Shown: positions 15,234 to 22,896, counted from the stretch's first letter. The stretch is DNA of 27,593 nt from Microcaldota archaeon (GCA_030040265.1 JASHUB010000022.1:1-27593), one strand, 5' to 3'. Numbers and translations: made by a program. Notes: generated from the letters alone by a model not told the origin.

Positions 15234-16619
15234 TTGCCTAAAGTTCCTAAGAAGACGGCGCACGACAAGTTCGACTGGGGACTTTATCCTGATCTTGAGA
15301 AGTTCGTCCTTGGAACGATTGACCGGTTCCTTGGCAAACATCGTTTCGCGAAGGCTCTTTCCGGCAGGATGATGGCCGAATCTTCGACAAGGTTCGTTGA
15401 CTGGATAGATCATATCGTGATGCCGGAGTCTGACGTAAGCTTTAAGGACCTGGAACGTCTCGGCCTCGTGGAGGTGCACACCCGCGGAGACCCTGACGAC
15501 ACCGTGGTGATGAAGCACCTCAGTTCGTACTTGTTCCCCATCCTGGTCACTTCGAACAAGACAACGGAGGTCGCTCTGAAACCGGAGAGCATTGACGACT
15601 TCTTGCAGGCGCTCGGCAACGGGATAAAGACCGATGGCGAGCCTTATGCGCCTTTCAGGAAGGCCATGGTGAAGAAGGAAGGCGCGCATGCCCTATCGGC
15701 GATCGAGAGGCGGGGCTATGATGGCTTCGTCCAGAGCTACATGAAGGACACCGATAGGTACCTGGGCGTGCTCAGCGCTTTCTTCCAGAGGCGCAGGTAT
15801 TTCGACGACGATGATGAAGGGATGCGCGCCACCATGCACGACGTCTACAGATCGGCGAGCATCATCGATGGCGCGCGTGCGTCTGATGCGTTCTTCAGGG
15901 CGGAAAGGGCGTACTGGCAGAGGCGCAACCGCGCAGGGCAGGTCCAGAAGAGCAGGCAGGACCGTCTAGGACTCGGCTGGGGGAACCATGACCACCACAC
16001 CTACAGGTCGTCGAGGGCCCACTTCACGCAGATGATAGACATTTTTGAAAGGCTCGGGTACACGTGCCGCGAGAAGTACTACGCCGGAGAAGCGGCTGGC
16101 TGGGGGGCGCAGATCCTGGAGCATCCGGTGTGCAACATAGTGGTATTCACTGACGTAGACCTCAACAAAGATGAGACGAAGATTGATTTCGCGCACGATG
16201 GCTTCAAGGAAAAAGAGAGGACGCTCGGAACTGTAGGCCTCTGGATCGGGCTGCACGGAGAGAGCATACTCCAGGCAGGCATGCACCATCTTGAGGCGCG
16301 CTTCGACCACGAGAGGCTGACCAAGGACCTCGCATCGAGCGGCGTCGGCATGATGCCGCCGTTCTCGCATTTCGAATTCCTGAAGCAGGCATTCACGGTT
16401 GGCGAGCGCTGGCCGGTCGATAAGAAACGGCTGGATGCGCTACTGAAGCTGAAGCTCGTCACAAGGGAGCAGTACGACGAGTTCCTGAAGAACGGAGCGA
16501 TAGGGAGCCACATGGAGAACCTTGAAAGGGACCAGGGCTTCAAGGGCTTCAACCGCGCCTCGGTGACTAAGATCATAATGGAGACGGACCCGAGGAAGCA
16601 GCACTACAGCGGGGCCTAG
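15234..16619 (+). CDS. Unrecognised 461-residue protein with a VOC (glyoxalase-fold)-like central part
   Basis: No confident family. The first 120 residues are charged. The middle (about 235-345) reads GWGNHDHHTYRSS, then a helix ending FERLGY, then AAGWGAQILEHPVCNIVVFTDVD, and later GLWIGLHGES. The order His-rich strand, helix plus GY, then E-H-P strand resembles metal sites of the vicinal oxygen chelate superfamily, most like DUF1338/2-oxoadipate dioxygenase (HglS) proteins; this is a weak motif-level resemblance. The C-terminus is helical and charged. It starts at TTG 15234, preceded by GGGGGT (15225-15230) and a CTATATAT box near 15200. It is probably soluble. It follows the deaminase by 40 bases, and its stop overlaps that of the convergent oxidase gene. 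Confidence 0.75.
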   Translation: MPKVPKKTAHDKFDWGLYPDLEKFVLGTIDRFLGKHRFAKALSGRMMAESSTRFVDWIDHIVMPESDVSFKDLERLGLVEVHTRGDPDDTVVMKHLSSYLFPILVTSNKTTEVALKPESIDDFLQALGNGIKTDGEPYAPFRKAMVKKEGAHALSAIERRGYDGFVQSYMKDTDRYLGVLSAFFQRRRYFDDDDEGMRATMHDVYRSASIIDGARASDAFFRAERAYWQRRNRAGQVQKSRQDRLGLGWGNHDHHTYRSSRAHFTQMIDIFERLGYTCREKYYAGEAAGWGAQILEHPVCNIVVFTDVDLNKDETKIDFAHDGFKEKERTLGTVGLWIGLHGESILQAGMHHLEARFDHERLTKDLASSGVGMMPPFSHFEFLKQAFTVGERWPVDKKRLDALLKLKLVTREQYDEFLKNGAIGSHMENLERDQGFKGFNRASVTKIIMETDPRKQHYSGA

Positions 16620-18007
16620 TCGAATATCTTGCCTGGGTTCAGTATCCCGTTCGGGTCGAACTGCTTCTTTATCTTTCTCATGAGTTCGATGTTCTCGAGG
16701 CTGCGCCTGGCAGCGAACTCTTCCCGGAGAAGCCGCTTCTTCTCCACCCCTATGCCGTGCTCCCCCGAAACGCTCCCGCCATGTTCGATCGCTATGCTGC
16801 CGAAGGCCTCTTGCAGCGAGTTCATGCTTCTGGTTTCACGGCTGTTCTTTGGGTCGTAGGATATGTCCGCATGCATGTTGCCATCGCCTATGTGCCCGTA
16901 TATCACGACCCCCAGCCCCGAATGGTCTGCCGCGGCGCGCATGCGCGGCAGGACTGCATGGAGCTGCGACAGCGGCACGACTATGTCTGCTATCATCACC
17001 TTCCGCCCGCTCTTCTGCGCCTTGTCCTCCGACGCGAGTAGAAGGAATCTTCTTGCCTCGTAGAGGCGCGATGCCTCTTTCTCGCCTTCCGCAACCTTGA
17101 CGGCGATAGCGTCGTTGGAACTTGCGAGATGGATTGCCTTCTTGAGCTCCTCGTCCACAGAGCTTCTGCCTGATGCCACTTCAACAAATATCACGTATCT
17201 GGCCCTTTCGGGAAACTTTATCCGTTTGTACTTTGCCATCAGCGCCATCGCTTCGCTGTCTATGAACTCTGCGCTTTCTATCAGTATCCCTTTCTCCTTC
17301 ATCTCTCCAACTGCCCGGACTGCACGCTCCATGCTGTTATAGTACGCTGCGAACATTCGCCACGCAGGCGGGCGCGGCCATATCCTGAGAACTGCCTTGG
17401 TGACTATCCCAAGCGTCCCTTCGCTCCCTACGATTAGTGATGTGAGATCGTATCCTATCGATCGCTTTGACACCCTTCCGCCAGTCTGCACCGTTCTCCC
17501 ATCCGGAAGGACGACTTCCAGACCCAAGACCCAGTCCTTTGTGGAGCCATACATGACTGCGCGGAGGCCGCCCGCATTTGTGCCGATGGTCCCGCCCACC
17601 GTAGCGAACGACGCGCTTGCGGGGTCCGGAGGGTAGAAGTACCCGTGCCTTGCGAGCCTTTTGTTCAGCTCCGCAATGGTCACCCCCGGCTCGGCAACCA
17701 CGTACCTGTCCTCAAGGTGCACTTCGAGTATCCGCTTCAGCCCAGAAAGGTCAATCACTATGCCCCTTTCCACAGGTATCGATGCCCCGGTGAGCGACGA
17801 CCCGCCTCCGTGTGCCACGACCTTTATCCTACGGGAATTGCAGAAGCGCATGACCTTTGCGACATCTGACGCGCGCCTGGGGCGCACGACCGCCAGGGGC
17901 ATCTTGCCGGTGAATGCGGACTTGTCATTGACATATGCTTCGAGCCTCGCGGCTGGCACCAGTATGGATTTGCCAACGGCTTTCGAAAGGTCAGATGAAA
18001 CGTCCAT
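16616..18007 (-). CDS. FAD-linked oxidase, glycolate oxidase GlcD / D-lactate dehydrogenase type
   Basis: Flavoenzyme oxidising a 2-hydroxy acid such as D-lactate or glycolate. The PCMH-type FAD-binding domain (about 30-215) contains VVAHGGGSSLTGASIPVERG, VVAEPGVTIAELNKRL, FATVGGTIGTNAGG and IVGSEGTLGIVTKA. The C-terminal FAD-oxidase domain has GHIGDGNMHADISYD, SGEHGIGVEKKRLL and the terminal FDPNGILNPGKIF. At 463 aa it is the stand-alone GlcD form, without the Fe-S half found in some fusions, and no GlcE or GlcF partner is in the window. ATG 18007 lies about 31 bases from a TTAATAT shared with the divergent transporter gene. Its stop overlaps the preceding convergent stop by four bases (CTAG). 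Confidence 0.93.
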   Translation of the reverse strand: MDVSSDLSKAVGKSILVPAARLEAYVNDKSAFTGKMPLAVVRPRRASDVAKVMRFCNSRRIKVVAHGGGSSLTGASIPVERGIVIDLSGLKRILEVHLEDRYVVAEPGVTIAELNKRLARHGYFYPPDPASASFATVGGTIGTNAGGLRAVMYGSTKDWVLGLEVVLPDGRTVQTGGRVSKRSIGYDLTSLIVGSEGTLGIVTKAVLRIWPRPPAWRMFAAYYNSMERAVRAVGEMKEKGILIESAEFIDSEAMALMAKYKRIKFPERARYVIFVEVASGRSSVDEELKKAIHLASSNDAIAVKVAEGEKEASRLYEARRFLLLASEDKAQKSGRKVMIADIVVPLSQLHAVLPRMRAAADHSGLGVVIYGHIGDGNMHADISYDPKNSRETRSMNSLQEAFGSIAIEHGGSVSGEHGIGVEKKRLLREEFAARRSLENIELMRKIKKQFDPNGILNPGKIFD

Positions 18008-18033
18008 TGCAACGCATACAAATCGATGCCATG

Positions 18034-18042
18034 CTTAATATC
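18034..18042. promoter_or_regulatory. Shared TATA-like box between divergent genes 18007 and 18060
   Basis: CTTAATATC lies about 31 bases from the ATG of the minus-strand oxidase and 22-28 bases from the two candidate ATGs of the plus-strand transporter. Its near-symmetry would allow use in both directions. No other AT-rich box is present in the 52-base gap. Confidence 0.45.
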
Positions 18043-18059
18043 CTTTCGCGTACAACGTT

Positions 18060-18863
18060 ATGCTGATGCTCGGTCCTTTGGAGATTTCAGGGATCCTGAT
18101 ACTTGGGTTCGTCGTCAGCTTGCTGGTCGGACTGACCAGCGTCGGCTCTGGGGCGCTCATGACGCCTATCCTCCTGCTGGACTTCAGCAGCATAGTGCCT
18201 AGACTCTTCGTTGTCGGCACGTCCACCACGCAGGGAACCGTGGTGAAGTTCGTTGGAAGCGCAAGGAACTACCTAAGAAAGGCGATAAAGATGGAGTACG
18301 CGTTCATCGTCGCCATCACAGGCGTTCCGCTCGGAATCGTGGGCGCCTACTACAGCGCTGCATTCGTAACCTGGCCGTACTTCTCGCCGGCGCTTGCAGC
18401 GCTACTTCTCGCGGTGGCGATACTGATACTGGTTCTCACAAAGAAGAACATTCTGAACCACAAGACCAACCCAAAAGTGGACCTGAGACTGCGCCTGAAG
18501 GGTGCCGCCATAGGGGCGGTTGTCGGCGTGATAGCCGGCCTTACCGGGATCTCGACAGGCTCGCTGCTGGTCGCCTCCCTCATGCTACTGATGAAGTTCC
18601 CGAACAGGATGGCCGTGGGAATAGCTGTGTTCGAGGGCGGCTTGATCCTTTTCGGCGCGACGGTAGTGCAGCTGCTCCTCGGCCATGTCGACCTTACGGT
18701 TACGGGGCTGCTCATCGCCGGAGGCATACCCGGAATACTCATCGGCAGCCATTTCAAGGACAGGGCCAACCAGACGCTCCTCGGCTACCTGATTGCAGCA
18801 GTCATAATACTCGAATCGCTGAGGACGCTGACTAGCTTCTTCTTCGGCGTGACTTTCTTCTGA
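18060..18863 (+). CDS. Sulfite exporter TauE/SafE family membrane protein
   Basis: Membrane transporter of the TauE/SafE (DUF81) family, whose members export sulfite, sulfonates or other organic anions; the substrate here is unknown. The 267-aa protein has about eight hydrophobic segments in two repeated halves. The first half opens with GFVVSLLVGLTSVGSGALMTP and the second with GAVVGVIAGLTGISTGSLLV, each carrying the family G-x-G-(S/G) turn. It ends on a Phe-rich segment. ATG 18060 and ATG 18066 are both possible; the second lies 28 bases from the TATA-like box, better for a leaderless mRNA. It is divergent from the GlcD-type oxidase with a shared promoter gap, so the two might be co-regulated. 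Confidence 0.88.
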   Translation: MLMLGPLEISGILILGFVVSLLVGLTSVGSGALMTPILLLDFSSIVPRLFVVGTSTTQGTVVKFVGSARNYLRKAIKMEYAFIVAITGVPLGIVGAYYSAAFVTWPYFSPALAALLLAVAILILVLTKKNILNHKTNPKVDLRLRLKGAAIGAVVGVIAGLTGISTGSLLVASLMLLMKFPNRMAVGIAVFEGGLILFGATVVQLLLGHVDLTVTGLLIAGGIPGILIGSHFKDRANQTLLGYLIAAVIILESLRTLTSFFFGVTFF

Positions 18864-18910
18864 GCCAACGGAAGGGATATTAATCCTGGTTGTGATATCC
18901 CCATGATAGC

Positions 18911-19390
18911 ATGGCCAGCCAGGTTGACGATAAGGCAAGGTTCCTCATGGAACGGCTCAGGTACATGGCAATCTCGACCACCAGCAAGAGAGGGGAGCCC
19001 TGGGCCGCCGCCGTTTTCTTTGCACACGACCAGGATTACAACTTGTACTTCATATCTGCCGTGGATTCACAGCACTCCAAGAACATAATGGAGAATCCGA
19101 AAGTCGCAGCTGTGATATACGACTCAAACACCCCCATAGACTCTTATGACGAGGTTCAGCTGTCCGGCACGGCGACACTGATGAAGAAGGATGGCCTTGC
19201 GAAGGCGATAGACGTGTACTGCAGGAAGCTCGCCATCCATGGCGGCATAGCGATGAATGAACGCTATGAACCATCTTCCTATCTGGAGCCTTCAGAGTTC
19301 AGGTTTTTCAAAGTGTCAATCAAACATGCCTTTGCGACTGACGAGGAGTTGGACCGGAGAGTTGAAGTTAACCTTCGGTCGGACAAGTAG
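18911..19390 (+). CDS. Pyridoxamine 5'-phosphate oxidase-like FMN-binding protein
   Basis: Split-barrel flavin-binding protein, 159 aa. Fold marks are RYMAISTTSKRGEPWAAAVFF at the N-terminus, the middle YFISAVDSQHSKNIMENPKVAAVIYD block and the later VQLSGTATLM strand. This is the usual order of the PNPOx-like family. It lacks the C-terminal signature of true pyridoxine biosynthesis enzymes, so a general FMN- or F420-type reductase or flavin sensor role is more likely. ATG 18911 is chosen because it fits the domain and lies about 31 bases after GATATTAAT; the ATG at 18903 is in another frame. Confidence 0.85.
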   Translation: MASQVDDKARFLMERLRYMAISTTSKRGEPWAAAVFFAHDQDYNLYFISAVDSQHSKNIMENPKVAAVIYDSNTPIDSYDEVQLSGTATLMKKDGLAKAIDVYCRKLAIHGGIAMNERYEPSSYLEPSEFRFFKVSIKHAFATDEELDRRVEVNLRSDK

Positions 19391-19398
19391 GGCATAGC

Positions 19399-19408
19399 TT
19401 TTAATAAT
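19399..19408 (+). promoter_or_regulatory. TATA-like box of the DUF5679 gene
   Basis: TTTTAATAAT, centred about 32 bases before the ATG at 19436, fits a leaderless or nearly leaderless transcript of the small two-gene unit that follows. Confidence 0.45.
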
Positions 19409-19435
19409 CTGCTACCATGTATATTCGGCGATTGT

Positions 19436-19576
19436 ATGGTACAAGCGTATTGCGTTAAGTGCAAGACAAAGCGTGAGATGAAGGATGCGAAGCAGGTCAC
19501 CATGAAGAATGGCAGGAAGGCCACGCAGGGTGTCTGCCCGGTCTGCGGAACCAAGATGTTCAAGATAGGCGGCTGA
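19436..19576 (+). CDS. DUF5679-type small zinc-ribbon protein, 46 aa
   Basis: A tiny gene, recognised by family features. The product begins MVQAYCVKCKTKREM, continues with a basic VTMKNGRKATQG stretch and ends CPVCGTKMFKIGG. Two C-x2-C pairs (CVKC and CPVC) form a zinc knuckle pair, and this layout is that of the archaeal and actinobacterial DUF5679 family, whose role is unknown. The compact basic zinc ribbon resembles small RNA- or DNA-associated proteins; that is inference. A TATA-like box lies about 32 bases upstream. Three bases after its stop the small membrane-protein gene begins, so the two are co-transcribed. Confidence 0.85.
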   Translation: MVQAYCVKCKTKREMKDAKQVTMKNGRKATQGVCPVCGTKMFKIGG

Positions 19577-19579
19577 CCG

Positions 19580-19795
19580 ATGGAGAATAGGACAATAGGC
19601 ATAGTGCTGCTTTTGTACGGTAACGCGACCTTCCTGCTCTCGTTTCCGCTGAACTACCCGATGCTGGCCGGTGGGTCATTCGGGCCGTATGAGCAGAACA
19701 CCGCAATCATGACCGTCAGCGGCATCATTTTCATGCTGGTAGGGCTCCTTGTGCTATGGATGAGCAGGAATGATTCAGGAGCAAGAAGGAAATAG
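19580..19795 (+). CDS. Small two-helix membrane protein, function unknown
   Basis: 71 residues with two hydrophobic segments, about 6-24 and 44-63, joined by a short loop with Pro, Gly and Tyr, and a positively charged Arg/Lys tail after the second helix. The basic tail predicts a cytoplasmic C-terminus. No family is recognised. ATG 19580 lies three bases after the DUF5679 stop, and the frame ends six bases before the convergent gene at 19802. That fits a real, tightly packed gene. Short length and lack of motifs keep the call moderate. Confidence 0.65.
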   Translation: MENRTIGIVLLLYGNATFLLSFPLNYPMLAGGSFGPYEQNTAIMTVSGIIFMLVGLLVLWMSRNDSGARRK

Positions 19796-19801
19796 CTGAC
19801 G

Positions 19802-20311
19802 TTACGCCCTCTTCGTCACCAGCATCTTGTCCAGTTCTGAGCCGCGGTCATACTTGATCATGATTATGCCAAGCAACAGCACTGCGACCCAGCCAACCAC
19901 TATCAGGCTCATTGTCGAGAAGCTTGAGAACACCGCCAGCCTGCCGCCGAAAGCCGTGGCGGTTATGCCAGGTATCGCTGTTACGCCGGAAATGAAGTAT
20001 ATGCCTAGGTTAAACACGTTGAAGGCTATCGATGGCACATACCACGTGCGCAGGCCCAGGAGGAAGACTATCGCAATCACAGTGTACACTACGACTTCGA
20101 AGGAAGTCCAGAAACCGACGTAGTTGAAGCCTTGGCTGAAACCTGAAGTTCCTGATGGAATCTGGTTGGAAGGAGGCGCCTGGAAGTGCGACGACCCGAC
20201 GCCGCCAGAGTTGGATGCCAGGTGCGCCGCCGCAACTATCAAAGCGAATACCGCGACAATGAACCTTCCTGCGTGGATGCTACCTATGTCGTTTCTTGTG
20301 TTTGCTGCCAT
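19802..20311 (-). CDS. Multi-pass membrane protein, function unknown
   Basis: 169-residue membrane protein with four hydrophobic segments (about 17-33, 70-90, 98-118 and 135-155). An extracytoplasmic loop of about 35 residues after the first helix is rich in Ser, Gly, Pro and Gln. The tail ends in charged residues (KYDRGSELDKMLVTKRA), probably cytoplasmic. No family is recognised. It starts one base after the stop of the DUF4382 protein gene (TGA-C-ATG), so the two are surely one transcription unit, and the exported and membrane proteins may work together. Confidence 0.72.
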   Translation of the reverse strand: MAANTRNDIGSIHAGRFIVAVFALIVAAAHLASNSGGVGSSHFQAPPSNQIPSGTSGFSQGFNYVGFWTSFEVVVYTVIAIVFLLGLRTWYVPSIAFNVFNLGIYFISGVTAIPGITATAFGGRLAVFSSFSTMSLIVVGWVAVLLLGIIMIKYDRGSELDKMLVTKRA

Positions 20312-20312
20312 G

Positions 20313-21050
20313 TCAACCCAGTGATATCACAACATTTCCGATTACTGTCAGGTTTGCATCCTGTGGGACAACCAGGTTTGCCACCATCTGGCCGCTCACG
20401 TTCATGCCGGCATTCACCGATGACGTGACCGAACCGTAGCTCTGGACGCTCACGTTGTTGCCCGTGCCCACGGATAGCATCGCATTGGACCAGGCCACTA
20501 CCTGCACCACAGGCAGCAGTATGAGCTTGCCGCTGCCAGTCGTGTGCACTGACTGGTTCAGGTCAACGGCGAAGTTTATCCAGTTTGTCGAAGTAGTATT
20601 GGCCGTGCTCTGTATGTCATAAGTGCCAGAAACGGTTATGTTGTCGCTTGGTATGGCCATGGTGGTAGTGGTGCCGTTCGCATACGTTCCTGTGACCGAG
20701 TCGACGTTCAGCTGCACAGCATCATAGGCACCTGCAGGAACTGTTGCGTTGCCGATGAATGTGTATGAGGTCTGGCCATGAAGCGTGTATGTGCCGCTGC
20801 CGGAAGGCGTGGCTGTGTACCACTTGCCGTTGGCTGAGCTCTGGAGCTGCACGCTGCTCACGTGCATCGTGGCAGAGGAAACGGCAGATGCTGCCGCATC
20901 GGATATTGTGTATGCGACATTGCCCTGCGACGCAGGCGAACTTGCGACCGTGGTCGTTGCAGGCGCTGGCGCCCTTGTTGAATACCAGTATGCGCCGCCT
21001 ATTATCGCTATTATTACCAAAATCCCAACTACCATTGCTATAGTGTTCAT
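20313..21050 (-). CDS. Membrane-anchored exported protein with DUF4382-like domain
   Basis: The 245-aa product has one N-terminal hydrophobic helix (about 5-22, MVVGILVIIAIIGGAYW). A Pro/Ala/Thr linker and a beta-rich extracellular domain follow. The domain order matches DUF4382: the YTISDAAASAVSSATMHVSSVQL opening, a W-containing strand, VPAGAYDAVQLNVDSVTG, the SGTYDI strand, NWINFAVDLNQSV and LILLPVVQVV. Several N-x-S/T sequons suggest glycosylation. The function of DUF4382 is unknown; members are cell-surface proteins of bacteria and archaea. A TATA-like GGTATTTAAG (21080-21089) precedes the ATG by about 34 bases. First gene of a two-gene unit with the membrane protein at 19802. Confidence 0.8.
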   Translation of the reverse strand: MNTIAMVVGILVIIAIIGGAYWYSTRAPAPATTTVASSPASQGNVAYTISDAAASAVSSATMHVSSVQLQSSANGKWYTATPSGSGTYTLHGQTSYTFIGNATVPAGAYDAVQLNVDSVTGTYANGTTTTMAIPSDNITVSGTYDIQSTANTTSTNWINFAVDLNQSVHTTGSGKLILLPVVQVVAWSNAMLSVGTGNNVSVQSYGSVTSSVNAGMNVSGQMVANLVVPQDANLTVIGNVVISLG

Positions 21051-21079
21051 GGCCCCACAGGATTAAGTCGCAAGACACG

Positions 21080-21089
21080 CTTAAATACC
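21080..21089 (-). promoter_or_regulatory. TATA-like box of the DUF4382 unit
   Basis: GGTATTTAAG on the minus strand, about 34 bases before the ATG at 21050. The rest of the gap down to the next gene end (21144) holds only a short G-run and no hairpin I would call a terminator. Confidence 0.4.
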
Positions 21090-21143
21090 TTGGTGGGGGG
21101 GCTGCAACGCCGCAGATATGTGTGGATGGCCGCTACTTCCCGG

Positions 21144-21899
21144 TCATGGACGCAGCTCGAGGTCTAGCTTCTTTTCGAGAGTTTCACGGTCCTTTGTAAG
21201 GTCAAGTAGCCACCAGTTCCTTTCCGGATGCTCTGGGTCGGAGCATATGCGGACATAGCCGAACTTCTGGTATATACGCTCTATTGGATCGTTGCCTCCA
21301 AGAGTCCTGCTGGCCACATACTCGTAGCCGAGCTGCATTGCGTGCCGCACTCTCTCGGCCATGAGCACATTGGCGAGGCCGTTGCCTTTCACCAGGTCGT
21401 CCAGCCCGACCTTCGCTTCGTAGAACACTCGTGACGCAACGGGCCTGTGCGACTTGGACACATGCGGTGCTATCAATGGGAGGTATCTTTCTGGCAAGTC
21501 GTTGCCCGCACAATAACCAAGCACTCTCCTGGGTCCGTTGGCATCTGGACTCTCATCTGGAACGACGACCCTGAAGAAGATGGACCTTTGCGCGAGCAGG
21601 AAGTCCAGTTGCTCTCGTGCCTCTGCCTCGGATATGTTCAGGGACCATGGGGGTGGCGCGAAGATTGCTTTGTACACCTGCATGAAGCCATCGCCGTCCC
21701 TTTTCGAGTCGAATGTGTCGAACAGCACTCGTAGCCCGGACTTCGTTTCCCTGTTGAACCTGGCCAACCGGAAAGGTTTCTCATCCCTCCGGAGCGGCTC
21801 CCTGAAGTCTCTAGGCGCCACGCACACGACGCTTCCGGGCCCATTGTGGCCCTCCGGTGTGCCGCTTGTTCTCGGTTCGGTCGCTTCCATGCTTCTCAT
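21144..21899 (-). CDS. GNAT-like N-acetyltransferase
   Basis: Probable acetyl-CoA-dependent acyltransferase, 251 aa; the target is unknown. The GNAT pattern is seen in the second half: VLGYCAGND, then the core strand FYEAKVGLDDLVKGNGLANVLM, where the acetyl-CoA loop (usually Q/R-x-x-G-x-G/A) reads KGNGLA. A long helix, YEYVASRTLGGNDPIERIYQ and KFGY at the usual last-strand position follow. The N-terminal 45 residues are charged and Pro/Gly-rich and not part of the fold. ATG 21899 is used; an ATG at codon 4 is an alternative. A TTCTTAAAGC box about 35 bases upstream would serve as TATA. Confidence 0.72.
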   Translation of the reverse strand: MRSMEATEPRTSGTPEGHNGPGSVVCVAPRDFREPLRRDEKPFRLARFNRETKSGLRVLFDTFDSKRDGDGFMQVYKAIFAPPPWSLNISEAEAREQLDFLLAQRSIFFRVVVPDESPDANGPRRVLGYCAGNDLPERYLPLIAPHVSKSHRPVASRVFYEAKVGLDDLVKGNGLANVLMAERVRHAMQLGYEYVASRTLGGNDPIERIYQKFGYVRICSDPEHPERNWWLLDLTKDRETLEKKLDLELRP

Positions 21900-22036
21900 G
21901 TCATCACAGCTTATGGAAAAGAATCCGTGCTTTAAGAAGCTGTTTCAGGCATTACTGTGGCAACGAATGCATTCAATGAAAAACGAACGGGTTGCCTTCC
22001 TGACGAAGGTCACCGAAAAAAGAGGGCGGCAGTGTC

Positions 22037-22441
22037 TTAGAGTATCCCTGATTCATGGAGCCTGTCGACAAGGCGTTGCACTATCAGGACAGGGTTCTCG
22101 TTTTTAATCTGGTTGTAACTGAGCCACAGTAGGGCAACGCCCTCCTTTGTCTCGCTGATATCGCCAGTGTAGCGCTCGACACGCATGAAGTTGTGCGTGA
22201 AGTCCTTCTTGGAGAACGGATCGGTGTCATCTATGCTAAACAGGGGTTTCGATGCGGTGACGCGTATGCCGAGCTCCTCCTGCATCTCTCTTGCCAAGGC
22301 CTGCTCAAGCGTCTCCCCAACTTCGACATGGCCTGAAGGGCACATCAGGAAGCCTGCATACACTTTCCGGTCGCCGCTGCGTCTCTCCATCAGCAGTTTC
22401 CCTCCATTCAGAAAGATTGCTACAACTGTGTTTATGGCCAT
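22037..22441 (-). CDS. Nudix hydrolase
   Basis: Hydrolyses a nucleoside diphosphate linked to another group; the exact substrate is unknown. The Nudix box is perfect: G37-x5-E43-x7-R51-E52-M-Q-E55-E56-L-G58-I59, embedded in GHVEVGETLEQALAREMQEE. At 134 aa it is a normal single-domain member. The first strand, MAINTVVAIFLNGGKLLMERR, is the usual opening. It lies 15 bases downstream of the VOC gene stop on the same strand with a GTGAT sequence between them, so co-transcription is likely. House-cleaning of modified nucleotides is a common role but is not shown by sequence. Confidence 0.93.
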   Translation of the reverse strand: MAINTVVAIFLNGGKLLMERRSGDRKVYAGFLMCPSGHVEVGETLEQALAREMQEELGIRVTASKPLFSIDDTDPFSKKDFTHNFMRVERYTGDISETKEGVALLWLSYNQIKNENPVLIVQRLVDRLHESGIL

Positions 22442-22456
22442 GGATGATCACGAGCG

Positions 22457-22837
22457 TTAAGAGTCACTATAACGAGGCTTGCCTCCAAACTTCGTTAGGT
22501 CTATTATCGGTATTGCATTCCCGTATGGATCTTCAAGGACGGCAAGCTTTCCTGTCCGGACGTTGATGGGCTTCTTTATCAACTTAAAGCCCTTTTTCTG
22601 GAACTCGTTGCAGAACGCAGCGACATCATCCACCAGAAACGTAAATCCAGGGTTCGGCAGGCTCTTGTCATCGTGTATCACGATCTCAGAATCACTTTCT
22701 GGAAAGGTGAATCCAATCATTCCCGCCTTTTTATCGGACCATGCCCGCTTTAACCCCAGGGTCTGCTCATAGAATGCGGCCGCTTCTTCAAGGTCCTTGA
22801 CGCAGAACATTATACTGTCTATTTTTCTAAGCTTCAT
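22457..22837 (-). CDS. VOC (glyoxalase/bleomycin-resistance) family protein
   Basis: A single VOC domain of 126 aa made of two beta-alpha-beta-beta-beta units: IDSIMFCVKDLEEAAAFYEQ opens the first and GFTFLVDDVAAFCNEF the second, ending in the family-typical LAVLEDPYGNAIPIIDLT. The first metal-ligand position, often His, is Met or Phe here, while the late Glu (VLEDPYGN) is kept. The metal site may therefore be incomplete and the enzyme class uncertain (lyase, dioxygenase or binding protein). ATG 22837 lies about 30 bases from a symmetric TTATATAA that also serves the divergent DUF1801 gene. It leads a two-gene unit with the Nudix hydrolase. Confidence 0.88.
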   Translation of the reverse strand: MKLRKIDSIMFCVKDLEEAAAFYEQTLGLKRAWSDKKAGMIGFTFPESDSEIVIHDDKSLPNPGFTFLVDDVAAFCNEFQKKGFKLIKKPINVRTGKLAVLEDPYGNAIPIIDLTKFGGKPRYSDS

Positions 22838-22863
22838 GCAACACCAATCCCAAATCCATACGA

Positions 22864-22871
22864 TTATATAA
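22864..22871. promoter_or_regulatory. Symmetric TATA box shared by divergent leaderless genes
   Basis: TTATATAA is its own reverse complement. It sits almost exactly midway, about 30 bases from the ATG at 22837 (minus) and about 30 from the ATG at 22897 (plus). That is the distance at which transcription would start at each start codon. Confidence 0.6.
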
Positions 22872-22896
22872 GTAACGTGTGAAGGCTGATTAAGGT

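Noticed and set aside
21090..21105. G-run GGTGGGGGGG near 21090-21100
   Set aside because: A single run without other G tracts nearby; no quadruplex or functional element can be supported.
21538..22107. 189-residue plus-strand frame across the GNAT start and the Nudix 3' end
   Set aside because: It overlaps two well-supported minus-strand genes, and its composition (Ser, Leu, Phe) is that of an antisense shadow.
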